From contig JXCB02000001.1 of assembly GCA_000828075.3 (NCBI GenBank), forward strand, positions 1,162,412-1,226,411: a stretch of DNA of 64,000 nt, written 5' to 3'. Origin of the DNA: Tolypothrix campylonemoides VB511288. GTDB taxonomy: Bacteria > Cyanobacteriota > Cyanobacteriia > Cyanobacteriales > Nostocaceae. Shown in pieces: positions 17,147 through 25,096 of this stretch (positions are counted from its first letter, which is position 1; each line of letters begins with the position of its first letter). The notes under the pieces are model-generated. The model saw only the letters and a program-made list of their open reading frames with translations, was not told the origin of the DNA and did not search any database. A program made the translations under genes and the position numbers.

Positions 17147-17798
17147 AATGATTTCCGTTTATCCCTGTTATGTAGTTTTTTTGGTTGCAAATTACCACAC
17201 CTGATGGTTTGGGGTCTGATAATTTGACTGATCTGCATCTTCCTTAAGTAACTACTTCTTCAAAGTTCTCGATTCCAAAAACAGAGTCATCTAAATTTCA
17301 ATCCTTTGAAGTTCCTCACCCGCACGATGGGCGCTCGCGTGCGTGTCCTCTGGACTCAACCGCACCAAAGGCGATGGGCAATGAGCGCTCGCGTGCGTGT
17401 TCTCTGGACTCAACCGCACCAAAGGCGATGGGCAATGAGCGATCACAAAGCGATCGCGATTCGGGGCAGTGAGTGGCAAAGCCAATCGCCACAACCAGTG
17501 TATTTGCCATGCATATCTTTAAGTTCTTGAGCTAAACCTAAGAAAATTTCACAAATATATTAGGTTTTGGATATAGGTTTTGGCACTGTTAATAGTTTAT
17601 ATTTACCGAGTAAGTGGCGTTAGATATGGGAGGAATCGCTGCACAGTTGTAACAATTGACCCTCTAGTATCATAATTAACAGACGTAGCCGTCACTTACT
17701 GCATATAAAAATTCATCATTTCTGCTAAATTGCAAGCGTTTGAGTCTAAACTGAAAAGTCCGTCTTCCGCAATACCTCTAGCTTTAACATCAGCAATC
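17147..17798. other. Intergenic region upstream of serA
   Basis: 652 bp. It contains a 54-bp tandem duplication at 17331-17438 followed by degenerate GCGATCGC-rich palindromic repeats to about 17490. No supported gene. Confidence 0.5.
17331..17438. repeat. Two tandem copies of a 54-bp unit
   Basis: The unit starting GCGCTCGCGTGCGTGT occurs at 17331 and 17385 with one mismatch (TCCTCT/TTCTCT) in the shared part. The period is a multiple of three, but no frame across it looks like a gene. Confidence 0.85.
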
Positions 17799-19379
17799 AT
17801 GTCTAAGGTTCTTGTCTCCGATCCAATTGACCAGGCTGGGATTGATATTCTCTCCCAAGTCGCCACTGTAGATGTCAAAACAAATCTAAAACCAGCCGAA
17901 CTCATAGAAATCATTGGTGAGTACGACGCGCTCATGATTCGTTCTGGGACCCGTGTTACCAAAGAAATTATTGAAGCTGGGACGCAGTTAAAAATCATTG
18001 GTCGTGCTGGTGTGGGTGTGGATAATGTGGACGTCCCCGCCGCCACGCGCCAAGGAATTGTGGTCGTCAACTCTCCAGAGGGAAACACGATCGCCGCCGC
18101 CGAACACGCGCTAGCTATGATGCTGTCTATGTCTCGCTACATCCCTGATGCCAACGCTTCAGTAAAACGCGGTGAGTGGGATCGCAAAACTTTTGTAGGA
18201 GCCGAAGTATACAAAAAAACTTTGGGTATTGTAGGTTTAGGTAAAATTGGCTCCCATGTTGCCGCTGTTGCTAAAGCAATGGGGATGAAATTGTTAGCTT
18301 TCGACCCGTTCATCTCCACCGAAAGAGCAGAACAAATTGGTTGTCAATTAGTAGATCTGGATTTATTGATACAGCAAGCAGACTACATCACGCTGCATAT
18401 TCCCAAAACTCCAGAAACCACCCACTTAATTAACACCGAGAGATTGGCAAAAATGAAACCCAACGCCCGCATTATTAACTGCGCTCGCGGTGGGATCATT
18501 GACGAAGAAGCTTTAGCAGTTGCTCTGAAGGAAGGTAAAATCGCGGGTGCAGCATTAGATGTGTATGAGACAGAACCCTTAGGCGAGTCCTCATTAAGAT
18601 CACTGGGGAAAGAAGCTGTTCTCACCCCACATTTGGGCGCTTCGACAACAGAAGCACAAGTCAATGTGGCAATTGATGTTGCTGAACAAATTCGCGATGT
18701 GTTGCTGGGACTTCCTGCGCGTTCAGCCGTGAATATTCCAGGACTGAGTCCCGACGTCATAGAAGAACTCAAACCCTATATGCAGCTAGCAGAAACCTTG
18801 GGTAACTTGGTGGGACAGTTGGCTGGTGGACGAGTGGAATTGCTCAATATCCGGTTGCAAGGCGAACTGGCTACAAACAGGAGCCAGCCTTTGGTAGTAG
18901 CATCTCTCAAAGGTTTACTTTACCAAGCCCTGCGGGAACGGGTAAATTACGTTAACGCCAGCATTGAAGCAAAAGAGCGCGGAATTCGTGTTATTGAAAC
19001 GCGGGATGCTGCGATTAAAGACTACGCAGGTTCCCTACATTTAGAAGCTACAGGTTCTTTGGGAACTCATGCTGTTACGGGCGCTTTGTTAGGTGGGGGG
19101 GAAATCCGCCTCACCAACTTAGACGATTTCCCGATTAACGTTCCCCCTAGCCCACATATGCTATTCACCCTGCACCGTGATATGCCAGGAATTATTGGCA
19201 AACTCGGTTCCCTACTTGGTAGTTTTAATGTCAATATTGCCAGTATGCAGGTAGGTCGCAAAATCGTTCGTGGTGATGCGGTGATGGTTCTCAGCCTTGA
19301 TGATCCCTTACCTGATGGCATTTTGTCTGAGATTACCAAAGTGCCTGGAATTCGTGATGCATATACGGTAACACTATAG
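17799..19379 (+). CDS. serA: D-3-phosphoglycerate dehydrogenase
   Basis: 526 residues; it oxidises 3-phosphoglycerate to 3-phosphohydroxypyruvate, the first step of serine synthesis. Domains in order: substrate-binding (MSKVLVSDPIDQAG), NAD-binding Rossmann with GIVGLGKIGSHVA and the catalytic Arg/Glu/His region (NCARGGIIDEEAL, LTPHLGAST), an allosteric substrate-binding domain (about 320-450), and a C-terminal ACT domain (HRDMPGIIGKLGSLLGSFNVNIASMQVGR is the core). This is the long, serine-regulated form. I chose the ATG at 17799; an upstream in-frame ATG adds 23 residues without similarity. prmA follows on the same strand. Confidence 0.95.
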   Translation: MSKVLVSDPIDQAGIDILSQVATVDVKTNLKPAELIEIIGEYDALMIRSGTRVTKEIIEAGTQLKIIGRAGVGVDNVDVPAATRQGIVVVNSPEGNTIAAAEHALAMMLSMSRYIPDANASVKRGEWDRKTFVGAEVYKKTLGIVGLGKIGSHVAAVAKAMGMKLLAFDPFISTERAEQIGCQLVDLDLLIQQADYITLHIPKTPETTHLINTERLAKMKPNARIINCARGGIIDEEALAVALKEGKIAGAALDVYETEPLGESSLRSLGKEAVLTPHLGASTTEAQVNVAIDVAEQIRDVLLGLPARSAVNIPGLSPDVIEELKPYMQLAETLGNLVGQLAGGRVELLNIRLQGELATNRSQPLVVASLKGLLYQALRERVNYVNASIEAKERGIRVIETRDAAIKDYAGSLHLEATGSLGTHAVTGALLGGGEIRLTNLDDFPINVPPSPHMLFTLHRDMPGIIGKLGSLLGSFNVNIASMQVGRKIVRGDAVMVLSLDDPLPDGILSEITKVPGIRDAYTVTL

Positions 19380-19401
19380 GAGTCAGCACTCAGGAGGAGC
19401 G

Positions 19402-19442
19402 CTAGCCATGTAGGAGGGTTTCCCTCCGTAGGTGACTGGCGT
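19402..19442. repeat. Palindromic repeat of the GGTTTCCC family
   Basis: GGAGGGTTTCCCTCC forms a hairpin enclosed by GCTAGCCA and GACTGGCG. Relatives are at 21413-21454, 22880-22918, 24827-24866 and 45756-45797. Confidence 0.6.
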
Positions 19443-19514
19443 TCAGAAGTCAGAAGAAATAAATAACTCCTCCTGTCTTCTGGCTCCTGAATTCTGAATT
19501 GTGAATTCTGATTT

Positions 19515-20441
19515 ATGGCAAATACTTGGTGGGAATTACAAATTCTATGTGAACCAGAGCTAGAAGATTCCATCTTTTGGCGGCTGGAAAATTTTGGTTG
19601 TCGCGGAATCGCTAGTGAAAGAAAAGGAAATAACTTGTTGATACGGAGTTATTTACCCGAATTCCAAACGCAGCTTTCTTCTTTGGATGAACTCGAAAAG
19701 GGGGTGCGTCAAGATGCTCTTTCTATGGGGCTTTCTGTACCTGTTGTGCAGCGGGAGTTGATTGATGAGCAAGATTGGGCAACGAGCTGGAAACAATATT
19801 GGCAACCCCAGGAGATAGGCGATCGCTTCCTGATCAACCCTGCATGGCTACCAGTACCAGAAAATTCTGATCGCCTAGTTCTTTGTATGGATCCTGGTGT
19901 AGCATTTGGCACAGGAGACCATGCCACAACACAGCTGTGCTTGGAATCATTGGAAATGCAGTTAACTAACCCTCCTCACTCAGAAGAGGGTGTGATAATT
20001 GCGGATATTGGTTGTGGTTCTGGTATCCTTTCTGTTGGGGCGCTGCTGTTGGGAGCAAAGAAAGTGTATGCAGTAGATATTGACCCTTTGGCGGTAAAAT
20101 CAACCGCAGAAAACCTAGCACTCAACCTTATTGGTTCAGAAAGGTTAGTGGTGGCTGAGGGGAGTGTAGACGTTTTGACAAAACTGATTGAGCAACCAGT
20201 CGATGGTATCGTCTGCAATATTTTGGCTGATGTGATTATAAATTTGGTTCCACAGATGAGTGCGATCGCTTTCAGCAGTGGGCAAAGCCCAATCGCCAAA
20301 CCCAGCACTTGGGGTATTTTTAGTGGTATTTTAGTTGAGCAATCCAAAGCCGTCTGCGACAGTCTAGAAAAACATGGGTGGGTTGTTGCAACGGTGTTGC
20401 AGCGCAAAGAATGGTGTTGTATTAATGCACGGCGTTCTTAA
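19515..20441 (+). CDS. prmA: Ribosomal protein L11 methyltransferase
   Basis: 308 residues. The N-terminal substrate-recognition domain ([25 protein letters not shown]) is followed by the SAM-binding methyltransferase domain with [20 protein letters not shown] (near residues 156-175), [11 protein letters not shown] and the NILADV motif. PrmA trimethylates L11. A 36-bp palindromic repeat (20262-20297) is read in frame as [12 protein letters not shown] between the NILADV motif and the last strands, making this copy slightly longer there. It lies downstream of serA. Confidence 0.93.
   Translation: MANTWWELQILCEPELEDSIFWRLENFGCRGIASERKGNNLLIRSYLPEFQTQLSSLDELEKGVRQDALSMGLSVPVVQRELIDEQDWATSWKQYWQPQEIGDRFLINPAWLPVPENSDRLVLCMDPGVAFGTGDHATTQLCLESLEMQLTNPPHSEEGVIIADIGCGSGILSVGALLLGAKKVYAVDIDPLAVKSTAENLALNLIGSERLVVAEGSVDVLTKLIEQPVDGIVCNILADVIINLVPQMSAIAFSSGQSPIAKPSTWGIFSGILVEQSKAVCDSLEKHGWVVATVLQRKEWCCINARRS
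20262..20297. repeat. Palindromic repeat inside prmA
   Basis: GCGATCGC (20262-20269) and CCCAATCGCC enclose TTTCAGCAGTGGGCAAAG. It belongs to the same family as 12697-12733, 29872-29906, 38737-38774 and 52350-52387. Confidence 0.6.
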
Positions 20442-20500
20442 GCAGTTCTAAAAAAGGACGGCAAAACCAGGATTCAATTGAGTGCAATATACCAGGATTG

Positions 20501-20526
20501 TAGGGGCACGGCAAGCCGTGCCCCTA
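20501..20526. repeat. Palindrome downstream of prmA
   Basis: TAGGGGCACGGC (20501-20512) and GCCGTGCCCCTA (20515-20526) form a perfect 12-bp stem with an AA loop. It is a widespread type of cyanobacterial interspersed palindrome and could end prmA transcripts. Confidence 0.7.
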
Positions 20527-20610
20527 AGAGTAGTGTACGGAACACCAGAACCGCTATAAATGCGCTTTTTTATGCTCCTTTCATTGAAGTTCGGTAATCA
20601 TTATTTATTA

Positions 20611-20634
20611 GGTGATAAAAACCGGATTATCACC
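20611..20634. promoter_or_regulatory. Inverted repeat upstream of the hsp20 gene
   Basis: GGTGATAA (20611-20618) and TTATCACC (20627-20634) with an 8-bp spacer, 85 bp before the ATG. It is not a CIRCE sequence. An operator or leader hairpin for heat-shock control is possible; there is no direct proof. Confidence 0.4.
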
Positions 20635-20719
20635 CACTTTATTGTTCAATAACATAAGAATCAAAGCAAGTTAAATGCTGAATTAACTAAACAAAATCCT
20701 ATTGATTGGAGACAGAACA

Positions 20720-21172
20720 ATGGCATTAGTTCGTTGGAACCCTTGGCAAGAAATGAACTCTTTACAACGTCAAATGAACACCTTATTTGATGATATGATG
20801 GTACCCACAACAGTTTTTGAAAGAAACTTCTCAAGAGTTCCTGCTGCTGAGTTGCAAGAAACAGCAGAAGCTATCCATCTCAAGCTAGAACTTCCAGGAA
20901 TAGAAGCTAAAGACTTGGATGTGCAAGTCACACAAAACGCTATTTCTATTAAAGGTGAGCGTAAGTCAGAAACCAAGACAGAAGAAAAGGGTGTTACCCG
21001 CAGTGAATTCCACTACGGTAAATTCCAGCGCGTGATTCCTTTACCTGCTCGTATTCAAAATACCAATGTCACAGCAGAATACAAAGATGGTATTTTGAAT
21101 TTGACACTTCCTAAAGCTGAAGAAGAAAAGAACAAAGTCGTCAAAGTTAACTTGGATCAAGCTGCAGCCTAA
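20720..21172 (+). CDS. Hsp20 / alpha-crystallin small heat-shock protein
   Basis: 150 residues. The N-terminal arm (MALVRWNPWQEMNSLQRQMNTLFDDM) is followed by an alpha-crystallin domain (about 42-135) with the family signatures LPGIEAKDLDVQV and GVTRSEFHYGKFQRVIPLP and the GILNLTLPKAE strand near the end. A C-terminal I/V-x-I/V-like motif (VVKVN) may mediate oligomerisation. It would hold unfolding proteins for refolding and often associates with membranes in cyanobacteria. I chose the ATG preceded by TTGGAGA; an upstream ATG adds six residues. An inverted repeat lies upstream and a strong terminator downstream. Confidence 0.93.
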   Translation: MALVRWNPWQEMNSLQRQMNTLFDDMMVPTTVFERNFSRVPAAELQETAEAIHLKLELPGIEAKDLDVQVTQNAISIKGERKSETKTEEKGVTRSEFHYGKFQRVIPLPARIQNTNVTAEYKDGILNLTLPKAEEEKNKVVKVNLDQAAA

Positions 21173-21252
21173 TTGATTTTCAACAGTTATTAACTCCCTT
21201 TACCTTTAAGGCGATTTAACTTAAATGCACAGTTGGTTAGCCTAAAGGTAAC

Positions 21253-21285
21253 GCTCAGTCTCATAAAAGAGGCTGAGCTTTTTTA
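21253..21285 (+). terminator. Rho-independent terminator of hsp20
   Basis: A ten-pair stem, GCTCAGTCTC (21253-21262) with GAGGCTGAGC (21269-21278), including one G-T pair, followed by six T. A MITE is inserted immediately after the T run. Confidence 0.85.
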
Positions 21286-21287
21286 TT

Positions 21288-21498
21288 GGGAGCATCCCAA
21301 AGCAAGCAAAAACCTTACTTACCCTCATCCCCTAACCCCTTCTCAAGAGCGGGATTCGGGGAATAAAAGTAGGACTTGACTCCCCTCTCCCCATTTGGGA
21401 GAGGGGTTGGGGAGCCAGTGCGTTGCGGAGGTTCCCTCCGTTGTAGCATCTGGCGTGGTGAGGGCAGAATGGCAAGTGTGTAAAATTGGGATGCTCCC
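21288..21498. mobile_element. 211-bp MITE-like element inserted beside the hsp20 terminator
   Basis: GGGAGCATCCCAA (21288-21300) is the reverse complement of TTGGGATGCTCCC (21486-21498). The 8-mer TTTTTATT flanks it on both sides (21280-21287 and 21499-21506), as a target duplication. The inside holds common cyanobacterial intergenic repeats, including a GGTTCCC palindrome at 21413-21454, and no gene. Confidence 0.8.
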
Positions 21499-21606
21499 TT
21501 TTTATTGAGCAAAAAGCAATGCTGTAGTCTTATATCCCAATATAGTTTAGATAAGACCAAAAGCCATTATCAGGATGGCAATGTTGAACTTTCGGATGCA
21601 ACGTCT

Positions 21607-22695
21607 CTACATGTGTGGATAAAACCGCAGCGCATCACCCGATTGAATATCAAACCAGTGAATATTTTGGGGTGGCAAAGCTAATGTAATTTCCTCATTA
21701 TTCCATTTTTGGCCTGGAGGTAACAAAGCACGTACGGTCAATGGTTCTGTTTCAGAACTTGCAACACGTACACTGACTAAATTGTGCATACCCAAATTTT
21801 CCACCAGATACACTTGACCTTGAATCTTTTGTGTATCATCTGGTTGTGGAATGCGGACGTGTTCTGGACGGATACCTAATATAATTTCCGGTGGTACTGT
21901 GGGTAAATCCGGCAAAAGTATTTTTGCATCACCAAGCATTGCATAACGTCCCTTGCAAGGTAGCGTCAGCAAATTCATTTGCGGACTCCCAACAAATCCA
22001 GCGACAAACAAATTAGCTGGTTGGTTGTAGATGCGTTCTGGCGGGTCGAGTTGCTGGACGAGACCGTCGTTGAGGACAGCCACTTTTGTGGAAAGTGTCA
22101 TCGCTTCTGTTTGGTCGTGAGTTACGTAAACCACAGGCGCTTTTTGGGTGGCAAATATTTGCTTGATATCTGCACGGACTCGTTCGCGCAAAAGTGCATC
22201 TAGGTTACTGAGTGGTTCATCCAGCAAGTAAACTTGGGCGCGACGTACCAGCGCCCGACCAACTGCAACCCGCTGTCGCTGTCCCCCCGATAATTGACCA
22301 GGTTTGCGTTGCAATAATTCTTCTAATCCTAGAAGTTTTGAAACTTCTGTGACTCGCTGTTGAATTTCGGCGGGAGGAGTTTTTTTCAACTTCAGTCCAG
22401 AGGCTAGGTTTTCGTACACACTCATGTGAGGATAAAGTGCATAGCTTTGAAACACCATTGCCATATTGCGATCGCCTGGTCGCTTAAACGTAATATCCTC
22501 GCTTCCAAGAAATATGCGACCGCGAGTCGGTTCCTCCAAACCTGCAATCATTCGCAGTGTCGTAGATTTACCACAGCCACTTGGACCAAGTAAAGTCAGA
22601 AATTCATCTTCATCTACAGTTAAACTAACGTCTTTAACTGGAATGACTTTAGGAGTATAGGTCTTATTTAAGTTTTTTAATTCAAGTGTCGCCAT
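21607..22695 (-). CDS. ABC sugar importer ATP-binding protein (MalK/UgpC type)
   Basis: 362 residues. The nucleotide-binding domain has Walker A GPSGCGKST, Q-loop MVFQSYALYPHMSV, signature LSGGQRQRVAVGRAL, Walker B VYLLDEPLSNLD and switch His in VTHDQTEAMTL. The C-terminal TOBE/regulatory domain (ILGIRPEHVRIP) marks the CUT1 family. It energises import of an oligosaccharide or glycerol derivative through the two permeases encoded upstream on the same strand. I chose the ATG giving MATLELKNLNKTY; the frame extends 25 codons upstream through repeat-like sequence. Confidence 0.92.
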   Translation of the reverse strand: MATLELKNLNKTYTPKVIPVKDVSLTVDEDEFLTLLGPSGCGKSTTLRMIAGLEEPTRGRIFLGSEDITFKRPGDRNMAMVFQSYALYPHMSVYENLASGLKLKKTPPAEIQQRVTEVSKLLGLEELLQRKPGQLSGGQRQRVAVGRALVRRAQVYLLDEPLSNLDALLRERVRADIKQIFATQKAPVVYVTHDQTEAMTLSTKVAVLNDGLVQQLDPPERIYNQPANLFVAGFVGSPQMNLLTLPCKGRYAMLGDAKILLPDLPTVPPEIILGIRPEHVRIPQPDDTQKIQGQVYLVENLGMHNLVSVRVASSETEPLTVRALLPPGQKWNNEEITLALPPQNIHWFDIQSGDALRFYPHM

Positions 22696-22744
22696 GATTT
22701 TTATTGCGGTTTGCAATTGGGTAAGGTACACCAAAGAAATAATG

Positions 22745-22808
22745 AACCACAGATGAACACAGATGCACACAGATAAACCTGTACTTCATTCAATTGAGTT
22801 GCGCTATA
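22745..22808. repeat. Right half of an IS630-like MITE
   Basis: AACCACAGATG through GTACTTCATTCAATTGAG to GCGCTATA, closely matching the right half of 29514-29608. Confidence 0.6.
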
Positions 22809-22870
22809 AGTAGATAGGTAGAAATAAACAAAATTATGTTAACAAATGTAAAAGTCTCTAAAACCCTTAC

Positions 22871-22943
22871 CAATGAACGGCAGGTGCTTTATGCCGGGGA
22901 ACCCGTCCACCGCACTGCCTCCCAATGACTAATGACTAATGAC
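22871..22943. repeat. Left copy of a 73-bp inverted repeat around two permease genes
   Basis: It begins AATGAACGGCAGGTGC and ends in AATGACTAATGACT. It is the reverse complement of 24801-24873 apart from one base. It contains a GGGGAACCCG-type palindromic core. Confidence 0.9.
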
Positions 22944-22990
22944 TGCCGAAACTCGTTAACTTTATTTGTACCGACCTACTTATCTGTTGA

Positions 22991-23872
22991 TTATCCCTTA
23001 ACAGCACCAGCAGTAAGACCTTGAATAATTTTGCGCTGGAAGAACAAAACGAGTAAAACTAACGGCAATGTTCCAACAACGGTTGCTGCTGCAATAGGAC
23101 CATAAGGAATTTCAAAAGCTGAAGCGCCGCCTAATTGTGCCGCAGCAACGGGAATTGTTTTCATATCGTCACGAGTGATAAATGTGAGGGCAAAGATAAA
23201 CTCATTCCAGGCAAAAATAAATGTGAGAATTCCAGTCGTCACCAAAGCAGGAATCGTCATGGGTAGTAATATTTGTAATAGCATTTGCAAAGTGTTGTAG
23301 CCATCTACCCTTGCTGAATCTTCCAAGTCTTTTGGTAACTGTTGAAAAAAGCTGCGTAACACTAAAATTGTCAAAGGTAAATTAATAGCAGTGTAGGGAA
23401 TAATCAGCGCTAGATAATTGTTGCCGAGATGCAACTTTTGGATAATTTCCAATAGTCCTAAGAATAATAAAATTCCAGGGAATAAAGTCACAATCAGGAT
23501 AGCTGCAAGGATGGCTTTTCCACCCCAAGGACGCAATCGTGCTAAAGCGTAAGCAGCAGGCGCACCCAGCGCTAAAGATAAAGCTGTGGAAATAATCGAG
23601 ACAAAGGCACTATTTAAGATGTAGCGCCAAAACGGACGACGAATAAATAATTCAATGTAGTGATTGAGGGTAATCCGAGTGGGAAAATAAACCGTGGGAA
23701 CTTTAGCAATATCCTGATTCAACTTAAATGAGGTCAGTAGTTGCCACATGACTGGTGCTAGGCAGAAAATCACTACTAAGGTAATTGCTATCCAAAACAA
23801 GATGTTTTGTCCTGGATTCTTTACCTTCGTTTTTGGTTTAGGTGTGGTTAATTTTTCCTGAGTGACAGTCAT
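22991..23872 (-). CDS. ABC sugar importer permease (MalG/UgpE type)
   Basis: 293 residues with six predicted membrane helices. The conserved cytoplasmic EAA loop that docks the ATPase is EDSARVDGYNTLQMLLQILLPM (about residues 195-216). A short hydrophilic N-terminus precedes the first helix, as in MalG. It pairs with the upstream permease to form the channel of a CUT1 importer. The stop is near 22991, with an inverted repeat between it and the ATPase gene, so the ATPase may depend on its own promoter or read-through. Confidence 0.9.
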   Translation of the reverse strand: MTVTQEKLTTPKPKTKVKNPGQNILFWIAITLVVIFCLAPVMWQLLTSFKLNQDIAKVPTVYFPTRITLNHYIELFIRRPFWRYILNSAFVSIISTALSLALGAPAAYALARLRPWGGKAILAAILIVTLFPGILLFLGLLEIIQKLHLGNNYLALIIPYTAINLPLTILVLRSFFQQLPKDLEDSARVDGYNTLQMLLQILLPMTIPALVTTGILTFIFAWNEFIFALTFITRDDMKTIPVAAAQLGGASAFEIPYGPIAAATVVGTLPLVLLVLFFQRKIIQGLTAGAVKG

Positions 23873-23898
23873 AAAAATTTTAGATTGGAAATTTGTAA

Positions 23899-24795
23899 TT
23901 AGTAAGAGGTATTAATTCGAGATTTGTTGAGTAAAAAACTAGCAATAGCGACCGCTGCAATTAATAAAAGAAACGTCACCACCACGAGTGCAGCTCCATA
24001 CCCAAAATCTAAGTAGCGCATGACGGTAGAGTAGATATACAGTGATACCACTTCTGTTGCACCACCGGGACCACCTCCGGTCATGACAGCCATCAAATCG
24101 AAAACCCCAAAAGCCTGAGCAAACCGAAACAGCATAGCAATTAGAATTTGTGGCATCAAAAGGGGTAGAGTAATTTGATAAAAGCTTTGCCAACGTGTTG
24201 CGCCATCAATCGCGTGTGCTTCGTACAAGTCTGCTGAAATTGACTGCAACCCAGCAAGTAACAAGATGCTAATAAATGGAGTTGTTTTCCACACATCTGC
24301 AACTATCACGGCTATCATTGCCAATGTTGGTTCTCCCAACCAGTTAATTCCAGTTTGAATCAAACCCAGCCGCAACAGAAGGTCGTTGACAACCCCGAAC
24401 TGGTCGTTAAAAATCCATGCCCAAGCAAGACCGATCAGGGCAGTCGGCAAAGCCCAAGGTAAAATAGCGATTGTACGCACAGCACCCCTGCCAAAAAACG
24501 GCTTGTTCAACACCAAGGCAATACCCAGTCCCAGCAGTAGCTCTAGCACTACTGTTGATAAAGTAAATACTGATGTTGTCCAAAAACTTTGCCAAAAACG
24601 ACCATCTCCCGCCATCCGCGCGTAATTTTCCAAACCAGAAAAGACGGGTTGCAGGTTCGTTCCCAAATTTTGAGTAAAGAAACTTAACCAAAAAGCACGG
24701 GCTATTGGATAGCCGAAGACAAACAACAGCAACAGCAAGGCGGGTAGTAAGAATATCCATGCTGTTCGTTGTTCTCGACTTCGTATTGTTTGCAT
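23899..24795 (-). CDS. ABC sugar importer permease (MalF/UgpA type)
   Basis: 298 residues with six predicted membrane helices and the EAA loop EAHAIDGATRWQSFYQITLPLLMP. It ends 26 bp before the next permease, so the two are translated from one message. I chose the ATG giving MQTIRSREQR; a start six codons upstream lies inside the 73-bp repeat. Being bounded by inverted repeats, this permease pair could in principle be inverted by recombination. Confidence 0.9.
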   Translation of the reverse strand: MQTIRSREQRTAWIFLLPALLLLLFVFGYPIARAFWLSFFTQNLGTNLQPVFSGLENYARMAGDGRFWQSFWTTSVFTLSTVVLELLLGLGIALVLNKPFFGRGAVRTIAILPWALPTALIGLAWAWIFNDQFGVVNDLLLRLGLIQTGINWLGEPTLAMIAVIVADVWKTTPFISILLLAGLQSISADLYEAHAIDGATRWQSFYQITLPLLMPQILIAMLFRFAQAFGVFDLMAVMTGGGPGGATEVVSLYIYSTVMRYLDFGYGAALVVVTFLLLIAAVAIASFLLNKSRINTSY

Positions 24796-24800
24796 GTTAT

Positions 24801-24873
24801 AGTCATTAGTCATTGGTCATTGGGAGGCAGTGCGGTGGACGGGTTCCCCGGCATAAAGCACCTGCCGTTCATT
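24801..24873. repeat. Right copy of the 73-bp inverted repeat
   Basis: Reverse complement of 22871-22943 with a single mismatch (ATTGGTCATT versus ATTAGTCATT). Confidence 0.9.
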
Positions 24874-25096
24874 TGTAGAAACGCGCTGTTTGAAGCGTCT
24901 GTACATCTTCATTAGACTTCTTGCATTCATTCCAAAAAAAAAGAATAATTAACCACAGATGGACAATAAATAAAAGTTTTTCCTCTGTCTTCCCCCCCTC
25001 TTGTAGGGGGGAATGAGGGGGGTGGACACAGATGGAATCAAAGAGATGCAATCTTGTCTATTAGTCAACAGTCTTGCATACAAAGTCTCTATATCA

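Noticed and set aside
17331-17438. CRISPR array
   Set aside because: Two adjacent copies without spacers; no repeat-spacer pattern anywhere in the window.
17291-17530. Frames of 64-74 codons across the 54-bp tandem repeat
   Set aside because: Open on both strands only because the repeat lacks stops; Arg/Pro/Ser-rich, no family.
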